In this document: positions 5,590 to 12,181 of the stretch, piece by piece
How the letters are laid out: every line of letters begins with the position of its first letter
Position numbering within the stretch: the stretch's first letter is position 1
Notes under the pieces: generated by a model
The model's database searches: none
Told to the model about the DNA's origin: nothing
What the model saw: the letters and a program-made list of their open reading frames with translations, nothing else
NCBI GenBank assembly: GCA_012523605.1
Contig: JAAYTY010000188.1
Coordinates: forward strand, 1 to 13,555
Direction of reading: 5' to 3'
Origin: Candidatus Fermentibacterota bacterium
GTDB lineage: Bacteria; Fermentibacterota; Fermentibacteria; Fermentibacterales; Fermentibacteraceae
DNA: 13,555 bases
Program-made: the position numbers and the translations under genes

Positions 5590-6913
5590 GGAACTTTCTC
5601 CCGTGGTCTTCTGGTACGCAGCGGCCCTCCTCGCCGGAATATACGCCCCCGCCGGGCATCCGTGGTTTCTCGCGCCCTTTCTGCTCGCCTGTTCGCTGGG
5701 CGCAGCGGTCTCGGGCTTCAGGAGAACCGGCAGGCTGGCTCTCTGCGCGGCCTCTTACGCGACCGGCTGCATTCTCCACGGGGAACGCACGGCTTCATCC
5801 GCCGCTCCTCCGGATGGAGGCGTTTTCGAGTGCACGGTGCAGACAGTCACCCCGTCGGGCGTATGGGTTTCGTCGGAAGGCTCGCGCTTCCGGCTGTCGG
5901 GCGGCGGACTCGCAGCCGCTGCCATGGAGGGGGATTCAGCCCTGGTGCTCGTCGAGAGACGGGGAGGTTTCCTACACTGCTGCTGCTTCGATCTCCACCC
6001 TTGCCGCAAGCCCCTCGACCTCGCCAGAAGGGCTGCCGCCGGCGTCATACGCGAACGGGTGCCCTCCAGGCAGGCCTCCGCGCTGGCATGCGCCCTGCTG
6101 CTGGGTGAGAGGAGCAGGATGCCGGCCTCCGTGAGGAGAGTCTTCAGGGAGGCCGGGATATCCCACATGCTCTCGGTCTCCGGCCTCCATGTCGCTCTGG
6201 TAGCCGGAGCGCTTTTCCTCGCCCTTCGAAGGGCGGCGGGGAGATCGTGGTGGAGCGTTCTCGGAGCGATGGCCGCGATGTGGCTCTATGTGCTCCTCTC
6301 CGGGGGCAGGGCGCCGGCCGTCAGGGCGGGCATCATGGGGTCCATTGCGATGGCGGCCTCGCAGGCAGGATTCCGCGTGCCGGCGGTATCGTCGTGGTCG
6401 CTTGCCGCGATGGTTGTCCCGGTGGTCTTCCCGGGCGCCGAACGGGATGCGGGGGCGCAGATGTCCTTCGTATCGGTCCTGGCCCTGGTGCTGATGAGCG
6501 GTCGGGGCCGCGGCCGGCGGGGGATGTTGCTTCGAGCGATCCACGCAGGCCTGTGCTCGACCCTGGCTGTCGCCCCGCTGGTCCAGTCCTCCTACGGAGC
6601 CCTCAGGCTGTCGTCTCCCTACGCAACGCTTCTCTCGACTCCTCCGATGTACCTGGTGATGGCTCTTGGAGTGCTCTGCCTGGCGCCCGGAGCGTGCGTT
6701 CCGGCCTCGCGACTCCTCGAGTGGGCGTCCTGGGCCTGGATCGAGGCCGCAGGAGCCGTGGATCTTCCTCCGGTGAGAATCTCGGGCCCGGCGGCCTGGT
6801 GCGCATGGGCTCTGGCTGTTGCGGCTCTCTGGTTCGCGGGGAGGAGGAGGGGGTTTCTGTCGAGGTTCGGCCCGGTGAAAGGCTTCAGGGAGAAGCGGAC
6901 TGCAGGGGGATGA
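5588..6913 (+). CDS. comEC: ComEC/Rec2-family membrane protein, short form without metallo-beta-lactamase domain
   Basis: 441 residues, strongly hydrophobic, with many predicted membrane segments. ComEC forms the inner-membrane channel that brings single-stranded DNA into the cytoplasm during natural transformation. Seen here are N-terminal membrane helices followed by a soluble stretch of the DUF4131 type (about 75-140, including a Cys triplet at 131-133), then the Competence domain. That domain has LLLGERSRMPASVRRVFREAGISHMLSVSGLHV (His 201) and GGRAPAVRAGIM. The usual C-terminal metallo-beta-lactamase domain, which would bring length to about 700-800, is absent; the protein ends soon after the last helix in an Arg/Lys-rich tail. 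The ATG at 5588 is chosen because the protein begins there with a natural membrane helix, but I see no good ribosome binding site. TTG at 5558 is an in-frame alternative. The 3' end overlaps the convergent gene by 29 bases. Confidence 0.87.
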   Translation: MELSPVVFWYAAALLAGIYAPAGHPWFLAPFLLACSLGAAVSGFRRTGRLALCAASYATGCILHGERTASSAAPPDGGVFECTVQTVTPSGVWVSSEGSRFRLSGGGLAAAAMEGDSALVLVERRGGFLHCCCFDLHPCRKPLDLARRAAAGVIRERVPSRQASALACALLLGERSRMPASVRRVFREAGISHMLSVSGLHVALVAGALFLALRRAAGRSWWSVLGAMAAMWLYVLLSGGRAPAVRAGIMGSIAMAASQAGFRVPAVSSWSLAAMVVPVVFPGAERDAGAQMSFVSVLALVLMSGRGRGRRGMLLRAIHAGLCSTLAVAPLVQSSYGALRLSSPYATLLSTPPMYLVMALGVLCLAPGACVPASRLLEWASWAWIEAAGAVDLPPVRISGPAAWCAWALAVAALWFAGRRRGFLSRFGPVKGFREKRTAGG

Positions 6914-7571
6914 AGGTTATCAGCACGCTTCCTCCGTTGTCCAGGGCATCCTCGGTCCTGTCGGCTCCGAAGGCCTGTACCTCGCCCCCGAAGGGGAGAT
7001 CGAGCGAAAGCGAATCGCCGGGCATCCCCACGAAGGCGTACCGCTGTCTCCCGGGTTCCTGGACCACCAGAAAGACGAGTCCGTCGTATCCCGACAGGTT
7101 GTCGCCCTCGAAACGAGCCGTGTACGCTCCTGGAGAGAGGGAGAGGCATCTCGCCCTGTCGGTGACGGCGAGATGGTAGGCCGCCGAGACCGTGATGCTC
7201 GGATTCATGTAGGGGATGAAGGGCAGGAATCTCACCGAGTCGGTCAGCGTGGGCGTGGAGACGGTTATCGTGACCGAGTCCGTAGAGCCTTCGTCCGGGA
7301 GCCAGGTGACGCTCCTCCCGGATGCGGAGGCCTCGCCGCTCTCGGAGAAACTTCCGGCGCTGCAGCTCCATTCGGCGATGCTCCCGTCGGGCAGGGTGGT
7401 CGAGAGATAGGTCACGCCGGAGCCCGAGGCGTCTATTGAGGCTATGATCGCCGACTCGTGCCCAAGCTGTCCGGAAGCCTCCGAGATAAGCCATATCGCC
7501 AACCCCGCGATCGGAAGCAGGAAAGGCAGGGCTATCGCCAGCACCGTCTTCAGCGATTCGAACCGTCTCAT
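6885..7571 (-). CDS. Membrane-anchored protein with Ig-like beta domain, function unknown
   Basis: 228 residues. MRRFESLK is followed by one membrane segment (about 9-29, VLAIALPFLLPIAGLAIWLIS), so the rest should lie outside the cytoplasmic membrane. Residues 50-105 look like a bacterial Ig-like/PKD domain: AEWSCSAGSFSESGEASASGR, then SVTWLPDEG and DSVTITVS. The remainder (about 110-228) is also strand-rich and without recognisable catalytic residues. The ATG at 7571 is seven bases after the gmhB stop; GGAGG lies 12 bases upstream, a somewhat long spacing, and the in-frame ATG at 7613 would sit inside gmhB. It is the last gene of the epimerase-gmhB unit and ends inside the convergent comEC. 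A role in the envelope is only suggested by topology and neighbours. Confidence 0.75.
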   Translation of the reverse strand: MRRFESLKTVLAIALPFLLPIAGLAIWLISEASGQLGHESAIIASIDASGSGVTYLSTTLPDGSIAEWSCSAGSFSESGEASASGRSVTWLPDEGSTDSVTITVSTPTLTDSVRFLPFIPYMNPSITVSAAYHLAVTDRARCLSLSPGAYTARFEGDNLSGYDGLVFLVVQEPGRQRYAFVGMPGDSLSLDLPFGGEVQAFGADRTEDALDNGGSVLITFIPLQSASP

Positions 7572-7578
7572 CGCCCGA

Positions 7579-8166
7579 TCATGCCTCCGTGCGACAGGGC
7601 GGGGGAAGTCCACCGTCGTGCTGAAGGATTATCCTGGCCGCTCCATTGAGGTCTTCGACCACGAAGTCCGGGCTGGAGGAGCCGCAGGGACATCCCGAGG
7701 CCATCTGGCCGGCTCCCCGTCCGGTCATGACCATGATGGTCCTGAGTCCTGCGGCGGCCCCCATCCCGATGTCGCTCCAGGCGTCTCCCACCAGCCACCC
7801 TCCTCGCGGAAGGCCCAGGTCGGCCCTGGCATCCTCGACCATGCCCGTGGCGGGCTTCCGGCAGCGGCAGTTCTCCCAGGGGGCGTGCGGACAGAGATAG
7901 ACCGCATCGATCCTTCCTCCGAGCGAGGCGATCCTCCGTTCGAGGAGGCTGTTGATCCGCGCCACGGCCTCGAGCGTCATGAGGCCCCTGCCGACGGCCG
8001 ACTGGTTGGTGACCACGATCAGGGGATGCCCCGACATGGAGAGCACTGCGGCGGCCTCCAGCGCACCGGGCAGAGGAACCCACTGGCTCTCCGTTCTTAT
8101 GTAGTCGGGGACGTTCTCGTTAAGCACACCGTCCCTGTCCAGGAAGACGGGTTCAGGAGGAAGCAT
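7579..8166 (-). CDS. gmhB: D-glycero-D-manno-heptose 1,7-bisphosphate 7-phosphatase (HAD, histidinol-phosphatase-like)
   Basis: 195 residues, the normal length for GmhB. The family removes the 7-phosphate of heptose bisphosphate on the way to ADP- or GDP-heptose for LPS core or surface glycans. Motif I is FLDRDGVLN (nucleophile Asp 10, acid/base Asp 12), motif II is VVTNQSAVGRG (51-61), the zinc loop CPHAPWENCRCRKP gives Cys 92, His 94, Cys 100 and Cys 102, Lys 104 is the motif III Lys, and GDAWSD (127-132) is motif IV. All catalytic and zinc residues are present. The ATG at 8166 lies inside the epimerase 3' end (14-base overlap), with AGGAGG ten bases upstream. The heptose isomerase and kinase genes (gmhA, hldE) are not in this window. 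A related phosphatase acting on another sugar phosphate is possible, but the zinc loop fits GmhB well. Confidence 0.9.
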   Translation of the reverse strand: MLPPEPVFLDRDGVLNENVPDYIRTESQWVPLPGALEAAAVLSMSGHPLIVVTNQSAVGRGLMTLEAVARINSLLERRIASLGGRIDAVYLCPHAPWENCRCRKPATGMVEDARADLGLPRGGWLVGDAWSDIGMGAAAGLRTIMVMTGRGAGQMASGCPCGSSSPDFVVEDLNGAARIILQHDGGLPPPCRTEA

Positions 8167-9100
8167 CGCCGGCGAGCCTCCTGTGGTGCTCCACGAGGTC
8201 GGCGAGACCCTCCTCGAAGGATATCCGCGGCGTCCATCCGAGGATCTTCGCAGCCTTTCCGGCATCCAGTGCAATGCGGACTATCTCCTCCGGCAGGGGG
8301 GGACCGCGGTGCGGCAGGAGGTCGGTGCCGACGAGCCTGCGGATGATTGCATCCAGCTCGAGCACGGATCTTCCCCTGCCCCATCCGAGATTGAACACCT
8401 CTCCGTCGAGCTCGGGCCGGTCGAGGTCCATCGCCATGAGGTTGGCCCGCGCGATGTCCCTCACGTGCACGTAGTCCCTGAGCTGCATCCCGTCGCCGTT
8501 GATCCGCGGGCTCCTGCCCTCCAGATATGCCAGAGTGAAGATGGCAGTCACGCCCGCCTCGCCGTGCGGGTTCTGCCTCGGGCCGTAGACGTTCGGATAT
8601 CTGAGGACCGTGTAGCCCAATCCGTACAGGCGCCTGTAGAGAAAGAGGTAGTGCTCCACGGTGTGCTTGCTGACGCCGTAGTGGCAGATCGGATTCGCAG
8701 GGTGGTCTTCGCCGACGGGAATGGACGAGGGCTCGCCGTACACGGCACCGCCGGTGGATGCGTAGACAACCCTCCTCGTTCCGCCCTTCCTGCTCGCCTC
8801 GAGAAGGTTCAGAGTGCCCAGCACGTTCACCTCGGCATCGAAGAGAGGCTCCCTCACAGAGCGCCTGACGTCCATCTGCGCCGCGTGGTGGCAGAGTATG
8901 TCGAAACGACCCGTTTCGACCACTCCGGCGGCTTCCGGGCTCCGTATGTCCATCTCGTGGAAGACGCATGCGGGATTGATGTTCCTGCGGAACCCGGTCG
9001 ACAGGTCGTCCATCACATGGGTTTCGTGCCCCGCTTCCACGAGGTGGTCCGCCACCGTGGAGCCGATGAAGCCGGCACCCCCGGTCACGAGTACCTTCAT
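8153..9100 (-). CDS. NAD-dependent nucleotide-sugar epimerase, GalE-like extended SDR
   Basis: 315 residues. An extended short-chain dehydrogenase/reductase, most like UDP-glucose 4-epimerases; it should oxidise and re-reduce a nucleotide sugar to invert or modify it for surface glycan synthesis. Seen are the NAD-binding GGAGFIG (7-13) with Asp 31-Asp 32 after the second strand, HHAAQ (71-75), the STGG stretch with Ser 115/Thr 116, the catalytic YGVSK (Tyr 141, Lys 145), RYPNVYGPRQ and DYVHVRDIARA. Substrate choice cannot be read with certainty: UDP-Glc/Gal, UDP-GlcNAc or a uronic acid are all possible. The ATG at 9100 has GGGAGGTG three bases upstream; the upstream in-frame start at 9184 would lie beyond the predicted promoter. 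It is first in a unit with gmhB and an Ig-like membrane protein. Confidence 0.9.
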   Translation of the reverse strand: MKVLVTGGAGFIGSTVADHLVEAGHETHVMDDLSTGFRRNINPACVFHEMDIRSPEAAGVVETGRFDILCHHAAQMDVRRSVREPLFDAEVNVLGTLNLLEASRKGGTRRVVYASTGGAVYGEPSSIPVGEDHPANPICHYGVSKHTVEHYLFLYRRLYGLGYTVLRYPNVYGPRQNPHGEAGVTAIFTLAYLEGRSPRINGDGMQLRDYVHVRDIARANLMAMDLDRPELDGEVFNLGWGRGRSVLELDAIIRRLVGTDLLPHRGPPLPEEIVRIALDAGKAAKILGWTPRISFEEGLADLVEHHRRLAGDASS

Positions 9101-9126
9101 GCGCACCTCCCAGTCTCCGGCTCGCG

Positions 9127-9156
9127 ATACTGAACCACGGGACGGGTACGGGTCAA
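9127..9156 (-). promoter_or_regulatory. Predicted sigma-70-type promoter for the epimerase-gmhB unit
   Basis: On the minus strand, TTGACC (9156-9151), an 18-base spacer and CAGTAT (9132-9127) predict a start of transcription about 20 bases before the ATG at 9100. The -35 lies in GGGT-CA-ACCC, and CGTGGT (9139-9134) sits one base from the -10, closely matching the promoter at 918-946. Confidence 0.6.
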
Positions 9157-9164
9157 CCCCGGTG

Positions 9165-9194
9165 TGGACAGCGCTCTCCCGCACAGGTCATCAT
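9165..9194 (+). promoter_or_regulatory. Weak candidate promoter for the ddl-lpxB unit
   Basis: TGGACA (9165-9170), an 18-base spacer and CATCAT (9189-9194) would give a leader of about 18 bases before the ATG at 9218. The hexamers are poor and the CGTGGT spacer element of the other promoters is missing; the position between divergent genes is the main support. Confidence 0.25.
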
Positions 9195-9217
9195 TGAGCC
9201 TGGAAACGGAGGTGGTC

Positions 9218-10246
9218 ATGAAAATCCTCGTGCTGTGCGGAGGAAGGTCCGCTGAGAGGGAAATCTCGCTCCAGTCGGCCGCCTTCGTCGAGGAGGCGCT
9301 CCGGATGGCCGGCCACGAGCCCTGCCTGGTCGAGATAGACCGCTCAGGATCGTGGAGCCTGGGGGGCAGCGGCCTGGTGCTCGAAGCCGGGAGCTTCCCG
9401 TGGTCTCTCAGGACCGGCTGCGGCGCAGAAGTCCCTTTCGAAGCGGTGTTCCCCGTGCTTCACGGCCCGTACGGAGAAGACGGAACTGTGCAGGGCCTCT
9501 GCGAGACCGCCGGTTGGCCCTGTGCCGGAGCCGGTGTTCTGGCCTCCGCGGCGGGCATGAACAAGGCCGTATTCAAGAGGCTGGCGGCGGCCGCCGGGAT
9601 TCCGGTGGTGCCATGGCTCGAACTGGACGAGAGGTCGCCCGTCCGGGCAGGCGAGATACTGGATTCCCTCGGCCTCCCGCTTTTCGTGAAGCCCGCGAGA
9701 CTCGGATCCAGCATCGGCATAAGCAGGGTGGACCGCCGTGAAGACCTCCCCCGCGCGCTTTCGCTGGCTTTCTCGTACGATCCCCTCGTCGTCGCGGAGA
9801 AGGCCGTTCTGCCTGCGAGGGAGATCGAGGTGAGCGTGCTGGGCGATTCCGGCGGTGTCACGGCTTCGGTGCCGGGCGAGATCGTTCCGGGGCGGGAGTG
9901 GTACGACTTCGAGGCGAAGTACGAATGCCCCGACTCGAAGCTGCTCATTCCGGCTGAGCTCGAGCCTTCCGTCACCGAGGCCGTCCGGTCCTCGGCGGTG
10001 GCCGCGTTCACGCTCCTGGGCGGTTCAGGTTTCGCCAGGGTGGATTTCCTTCTGTCCGGCCCGGCTTTCTACCTCAACGAAATCAATACCATACCGGGGT
10101 TCACCGCCATAAGCATGTTCCCGAAACTCTGGGCCGCCAGCGGGCTCGAGGCGCCCGAGCTGATGAACCGCATTCTGTCCGAGGCCCTCGGGCGAAGGCC
10201 GGTTGGAACCCGGCGGAGGGATGGCGATGCCGAAGTACAGGGTTGA
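9218..10246 (+). CDS. ddl: D-alanine--D-alanine ligase
   Basis: 342 residues, normal length. Ddl joins two D-alanines with ATP in the cytoplasm, supplying the dipeptide end of peptidoglycan precursors. Seen are the first-substrate site CGGRSAEREIS (Glu 15, Ser 17), FPVLHGPYGEDGTVQG, the ATP-grasp loop KPARLGSSIGISRV, the YDFEAKY segment, and the metal-binding end ARVDFLL...YLNEINTIPGFTAISMFP. The family's usual YDYEAKY Tyr-Tyr pair is Tyr-Phe here, a mild change. The ATG at 9218 follows GGAGGTGGTC; the in-frame ATG at 9164 lacks such a site. It opens a plus-strand unit and its 3' end overlaps the next gene by 20 bases. All core ATP-grasp residues appear intact, so an active enzyme is expected; a D-Ala-D-Lac ligase cannot be formally excluded. 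Confidence 0.95.
   Translation: MKILVLCGGRSAEREISLQSAAFVEEALRMAGHEPCLVEIDRSGSWSLGGSGLVLEAGSFPWSLRTGCGAEVPFEAVFPVLHGPYGEDGTVQGLCETAGWPCAGAGVLASAAGMNKAVFKRLAAAAGIPVVPWLELDERSPVRAGEILDSLGLPLFVKPARLGSSIGISRVDRREDLPRALSLAFSYDPLVVAEKAVLPAREIEVSVLGDSGGVTASVPGEIVPGREWYDFEAKYECPDSKLLIPAELEPSVTEAVRSSAVAAFTLLGGSGFARVDFLLSGPAFYLNEINTIPGFTAISMFPKLWAASGLEAPELMNRILSEALGRRPVGTRRRDGDAEVQG
10215..10220 (+). promoter_or_regulatory. Ribosome binding site that decides the threonine aldolase start
   Basis: GGAGGG at 10215-10220 directly abuts an in-frame ATG at 10221, too close for initiation, and lies six bases ahead of the ATG at 10227, which is therefore preferred. The site is inside the ddl coding end. Confidence 0.6.
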
Positions 10247-11267
10247 CCTCCGCAGCGACACGGTAAGCGTTCCCTCGACGGGAATGAGGAACGCAATGGC
10301 GCATGCGGAGGTCGGAGACGACGTCTTCGGCGAGGATCCGACCGTGAACGCCCTGCAGGACAGAGTGGCCGCCATGCTCGGCTTCGAGACCTCGATCTTC
10401 ATGCCTTCCGGCACCATGTCGAACGGGGTGGCCCTCAGGACTCTGGCATCCCCGGGCGACGAGGTCGTCTGCGGGAGTTCCAGCCACGTGTATCTCTACG
10501 AAGGGGCGCAGGCGGCTCTCAACGCAGGGATCCAGCTGCACAGGATCGACGAGGGTCCGCACGGCCTTCCGGAGCCGGAAGAGATAGAGGCGGCGCTGTC
10601 CCGGAGCGGCGACATACATTTCGCCCCCAGGAAGCTGGTTTGCCTCGAGAACACCCACAACATCAGCGGGGGAAGAGTACTGCCGGCAAGGGAGGTCGAG
10701 CGCATTCAGCGGATATCCGGCGCCTGCTCGGCCCGGTTGTATCTCGACGGGGCCAGGCTCTGGCATGCCTCCGTTGCGACAGGAGCGCCCCTGTCCGATC
10801 TGTGCCGCGGGTTCGACATGGTCTCGGTCTGTTTCTCGAAGGCCCTCGGCTGCCCGGTGGGCTCCGTGCTGTCAGGCAGCAGGAGCCTCATCGAGAGGGC
10901 AAGGTGGTGGAGAAAGAGGCACGGCGGCGGCCTCAGGCAGGCCGGCATACTGGCCGCGGCATGCCTGTATTCGCTCGACCACAATCTCCCGAGGCTCCCC
11001 CTGACTCACAGATGGGCCCGCCGGCTCGCCGCCGCCGCGGCGGCGTCTCCCATGTTTTCGATAGATCCCGGCTCGGTGGAGACGAACATCGTCATCCTCG
11101 AGACACGCGACGGCAAGGGCTCGGCGGCCGCGGTGAACGCGCTGACGGCTCTCGGCATAGGATGCCTCGCAGTAGGACCCGGCGCAGTGAGGCTCGTGAC
11201 CCACCTTTCCATGGACGACAGGGACGTCGGATACGCAAGCGACATCCTCTCTTCGCTCGGAGGCTAG
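10227..11267 (+). CDS. ltaE: L-threonine aldolase-like PLP enzyme (fold type I)
   Basis: 346 residues. The family splits L-threonine or allo-threonine into glycine and acetaldehyde using pyridoxal phosphate in the cytoplasm. Conserved blocks are DLRSDT (7-12), EVGDDVFGEDPTVN, MPSGTMSN, the PLP-stacking His in SSSHVYLYEGA, ENTHNISGG, YLDGARLWHA with the PLP-nitrogen Asp, and SKALGCPVGSVL, whose Lys 205 should form the Schiff base. A later RWWRKRHGGGLRQAG stretch also fits the family. It overlaps ddl by 20 bases and is followed after two bases by an oxidoreductase. Its place between peptidoglycan and lipid A genes is not explained by glycine supply alone. Some members act on other beta-hydroxy amino acids, so the true substrate is open. 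The family call is firm. Confidence 0.9.
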   Translation: MPKYRVDLRSDTVSVPSTGMRNAMAHAEVGDDVFGEDPTVNALQDRVAAMLGFETSIFMPSGTMSNGVALRTLASPGDEVVCGSSSHVYLYEGAQAALNAGIQLHRIDEGPHGLPEPEEIEAALSRSGDIHFAPRKLVCLENTHNISGGRVLPAREVERIQRISGACSARLYLDGARLWHASVATGAPLSDLCRGFDMVSVCFSKALGCPVGSVLSGSRSLIERARWWRKRHGGGLRQAGILAAACLYSLDHNLPRLPLTHRWARRLAAAAAASPMFSIDPGSVETNIVILETRDGKGSAAAVNALTALGIGCLAVGPGAVRLVTHLSMDDRDVGYASDILSSLGG

Positions 11268-11269
11268 AA

Positions 11270-12181
11270 ATGCGGGCCGGAGTAGTAGGAACGGGGCACC
11301 TCGGCTATCATCACGCCAGGATTCTCCGCGACCTGGCCGACTCCGTGGCGGTTTTCGACTCCGACCGCGGCAGGGCCTCACAGGTTTCGCAGGAGCTGGG
11401 GGTGGCTCTCGCCGGCACCAGGGACGAGCTCTTCGATTCGGTGGATGCCGTAGTGGTCGCCTGCACTACGGTCTCTCACCACGAGGTGGTCATGGCCGCT
11501 CTGGAGGCAGACCTTCCCGTGCTCGTGGAGAAGCCCATGGCCGCGGACAGCCTGCAGGCGACGGAGCTGGAGTCCGAAGCTTCGAAAAGGGGGCTGACCC
11601 TCGCGGTAGGGCATGTCGAGAGATTCAATCCCGCAGTCACGGCCGCCTCGCCCCTCCTCGCCGATCCCCGCTTCGTCGAGGCACACCGGCTGGCTTCGTT
11701 CAAGCCCCGGGGAACGGACGTCTCCGTGGTGCTCGACCTCATGATCCACGACATCGACCTCGTGCTGTCCTTCGTGCATTCTGAAGTAGCGGCAGTGAGG
11801 GCTTCAGGGGTCGCGGTCCTCACCGACAGCACGGACATAGCGAGCGCCAGGATAGAGTTCCGGAACGGGGCCGTTGCGAATCTGACGGCGAGCAGGATTT
11901 CGCGTGAGCCCATGCGCAAGCTGAGGTTCTTCCTGGATCGCCGCTACGTGTCCATCGACTTCGCCGGCAGGAGCGTGGAGGTGCTGGAGCTCAGGGAAGG
12001 GGAGATCCGCCCCGTGCCGGTCCGGGTGGGCGGGGCCGATCCTCTCACCTGTGAGCTGGAAGACTTCCTGGAGAGCTGCAGGACAGGCAGGCCGCCGCTG
12101 GTCGGAGCGGCGGAGGGAGTGAGGGCTCTCAGGGCGGCAGAGATGATAGCGGCGGAGATGCCGAACCGGCCGGGGGTCTGA
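11270..12181 (+). CDS. Gfo/Idh/MocA-family NAD(P)-dependent sugar oxidoreductase, possibly GnnA-like
   Basis: 303 residues. The N-terminal Rossmann fold begins VVGTGHLGYHHARIL (Gly 7, Gly 9, Gly 12); VLVEKPMA holds the Glu-Lys-Pro motif (87-89) whose Lys is catalytic; VGHVERFNP and DLMIHDIDLVL (His 160, Asp 163) mark the substrate side. These enzymes oxidise or reduce sugar hydroxyls, usually on nucleotide sugars. Directly followed by lpxB (TGATG overlap), it may act in lipid A precursor synthesis. GnnA, a UDP-GlcNAc 3-dehydrogenase of this family, makes the intermediate of UDP-GlcNAc3N in some bacteria, but its aminotransferase partner GnnB is not seen in this window. The start at 11270 has GGAGG six bases upstream and lies two bases after the aldolase stop. 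The family is secure; the GnnA role is inference from context. Confidence 0.88.
   Translation: MRAGVVGTGHLGYHHARILRDLADSVAVFDSDRGRASQVSQELGVALAGTRDELFDSVDAVVVACTTVSHHEVVMAALEADLPVLVEKPMAADSLQATELESEASKRGLTLAVGHVERFNPAVTAASPLLADPRFVEAHRLASFKPRGTDVSVVLDLMIHDIDLVLSFVHSEVAAVRASGVAVLTDSTDIASARIEFRNGAVANLTASRISREPMRKLRFFLDRRYVSIDFAGRSVEVLELREGEIRPVPVRVGGADPLTCELEDFLESCRTGRPPLVGAAEGVRALRAAEMIAAEMPNRPGV

Noticed and set aside
4856..5779. 307-codon minus frame spanning the SpoU gene region
   Set aside because: Its first 80 percent is the wrong frame of the methyltransferase; only the last 59 codons, which have their own start and ribosome binding site, are kept as a possible gene.
6247..7179. 310-codon plus-strand frame overlapping comEC
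   Set aside because: Gly/Arg-rich shadow of comEC and of the opposite Ig-like gene; no motif or plausible start.
7555..7564. GGTTCGAATC on the minus strand, like a tRNA T-loop
   Set aside because: It encodes Arg-Phe-Glu-Ser at the start of the Ig-like membrane protein, and no matching acceptor, D or anticodon arms surround it.
8183..9133. Plus-strand open frame opposite the epimerase
   Set aside because: Shadow frame rich in Val, His and Arg; the epimerase on the other strand has full SDR motifs.
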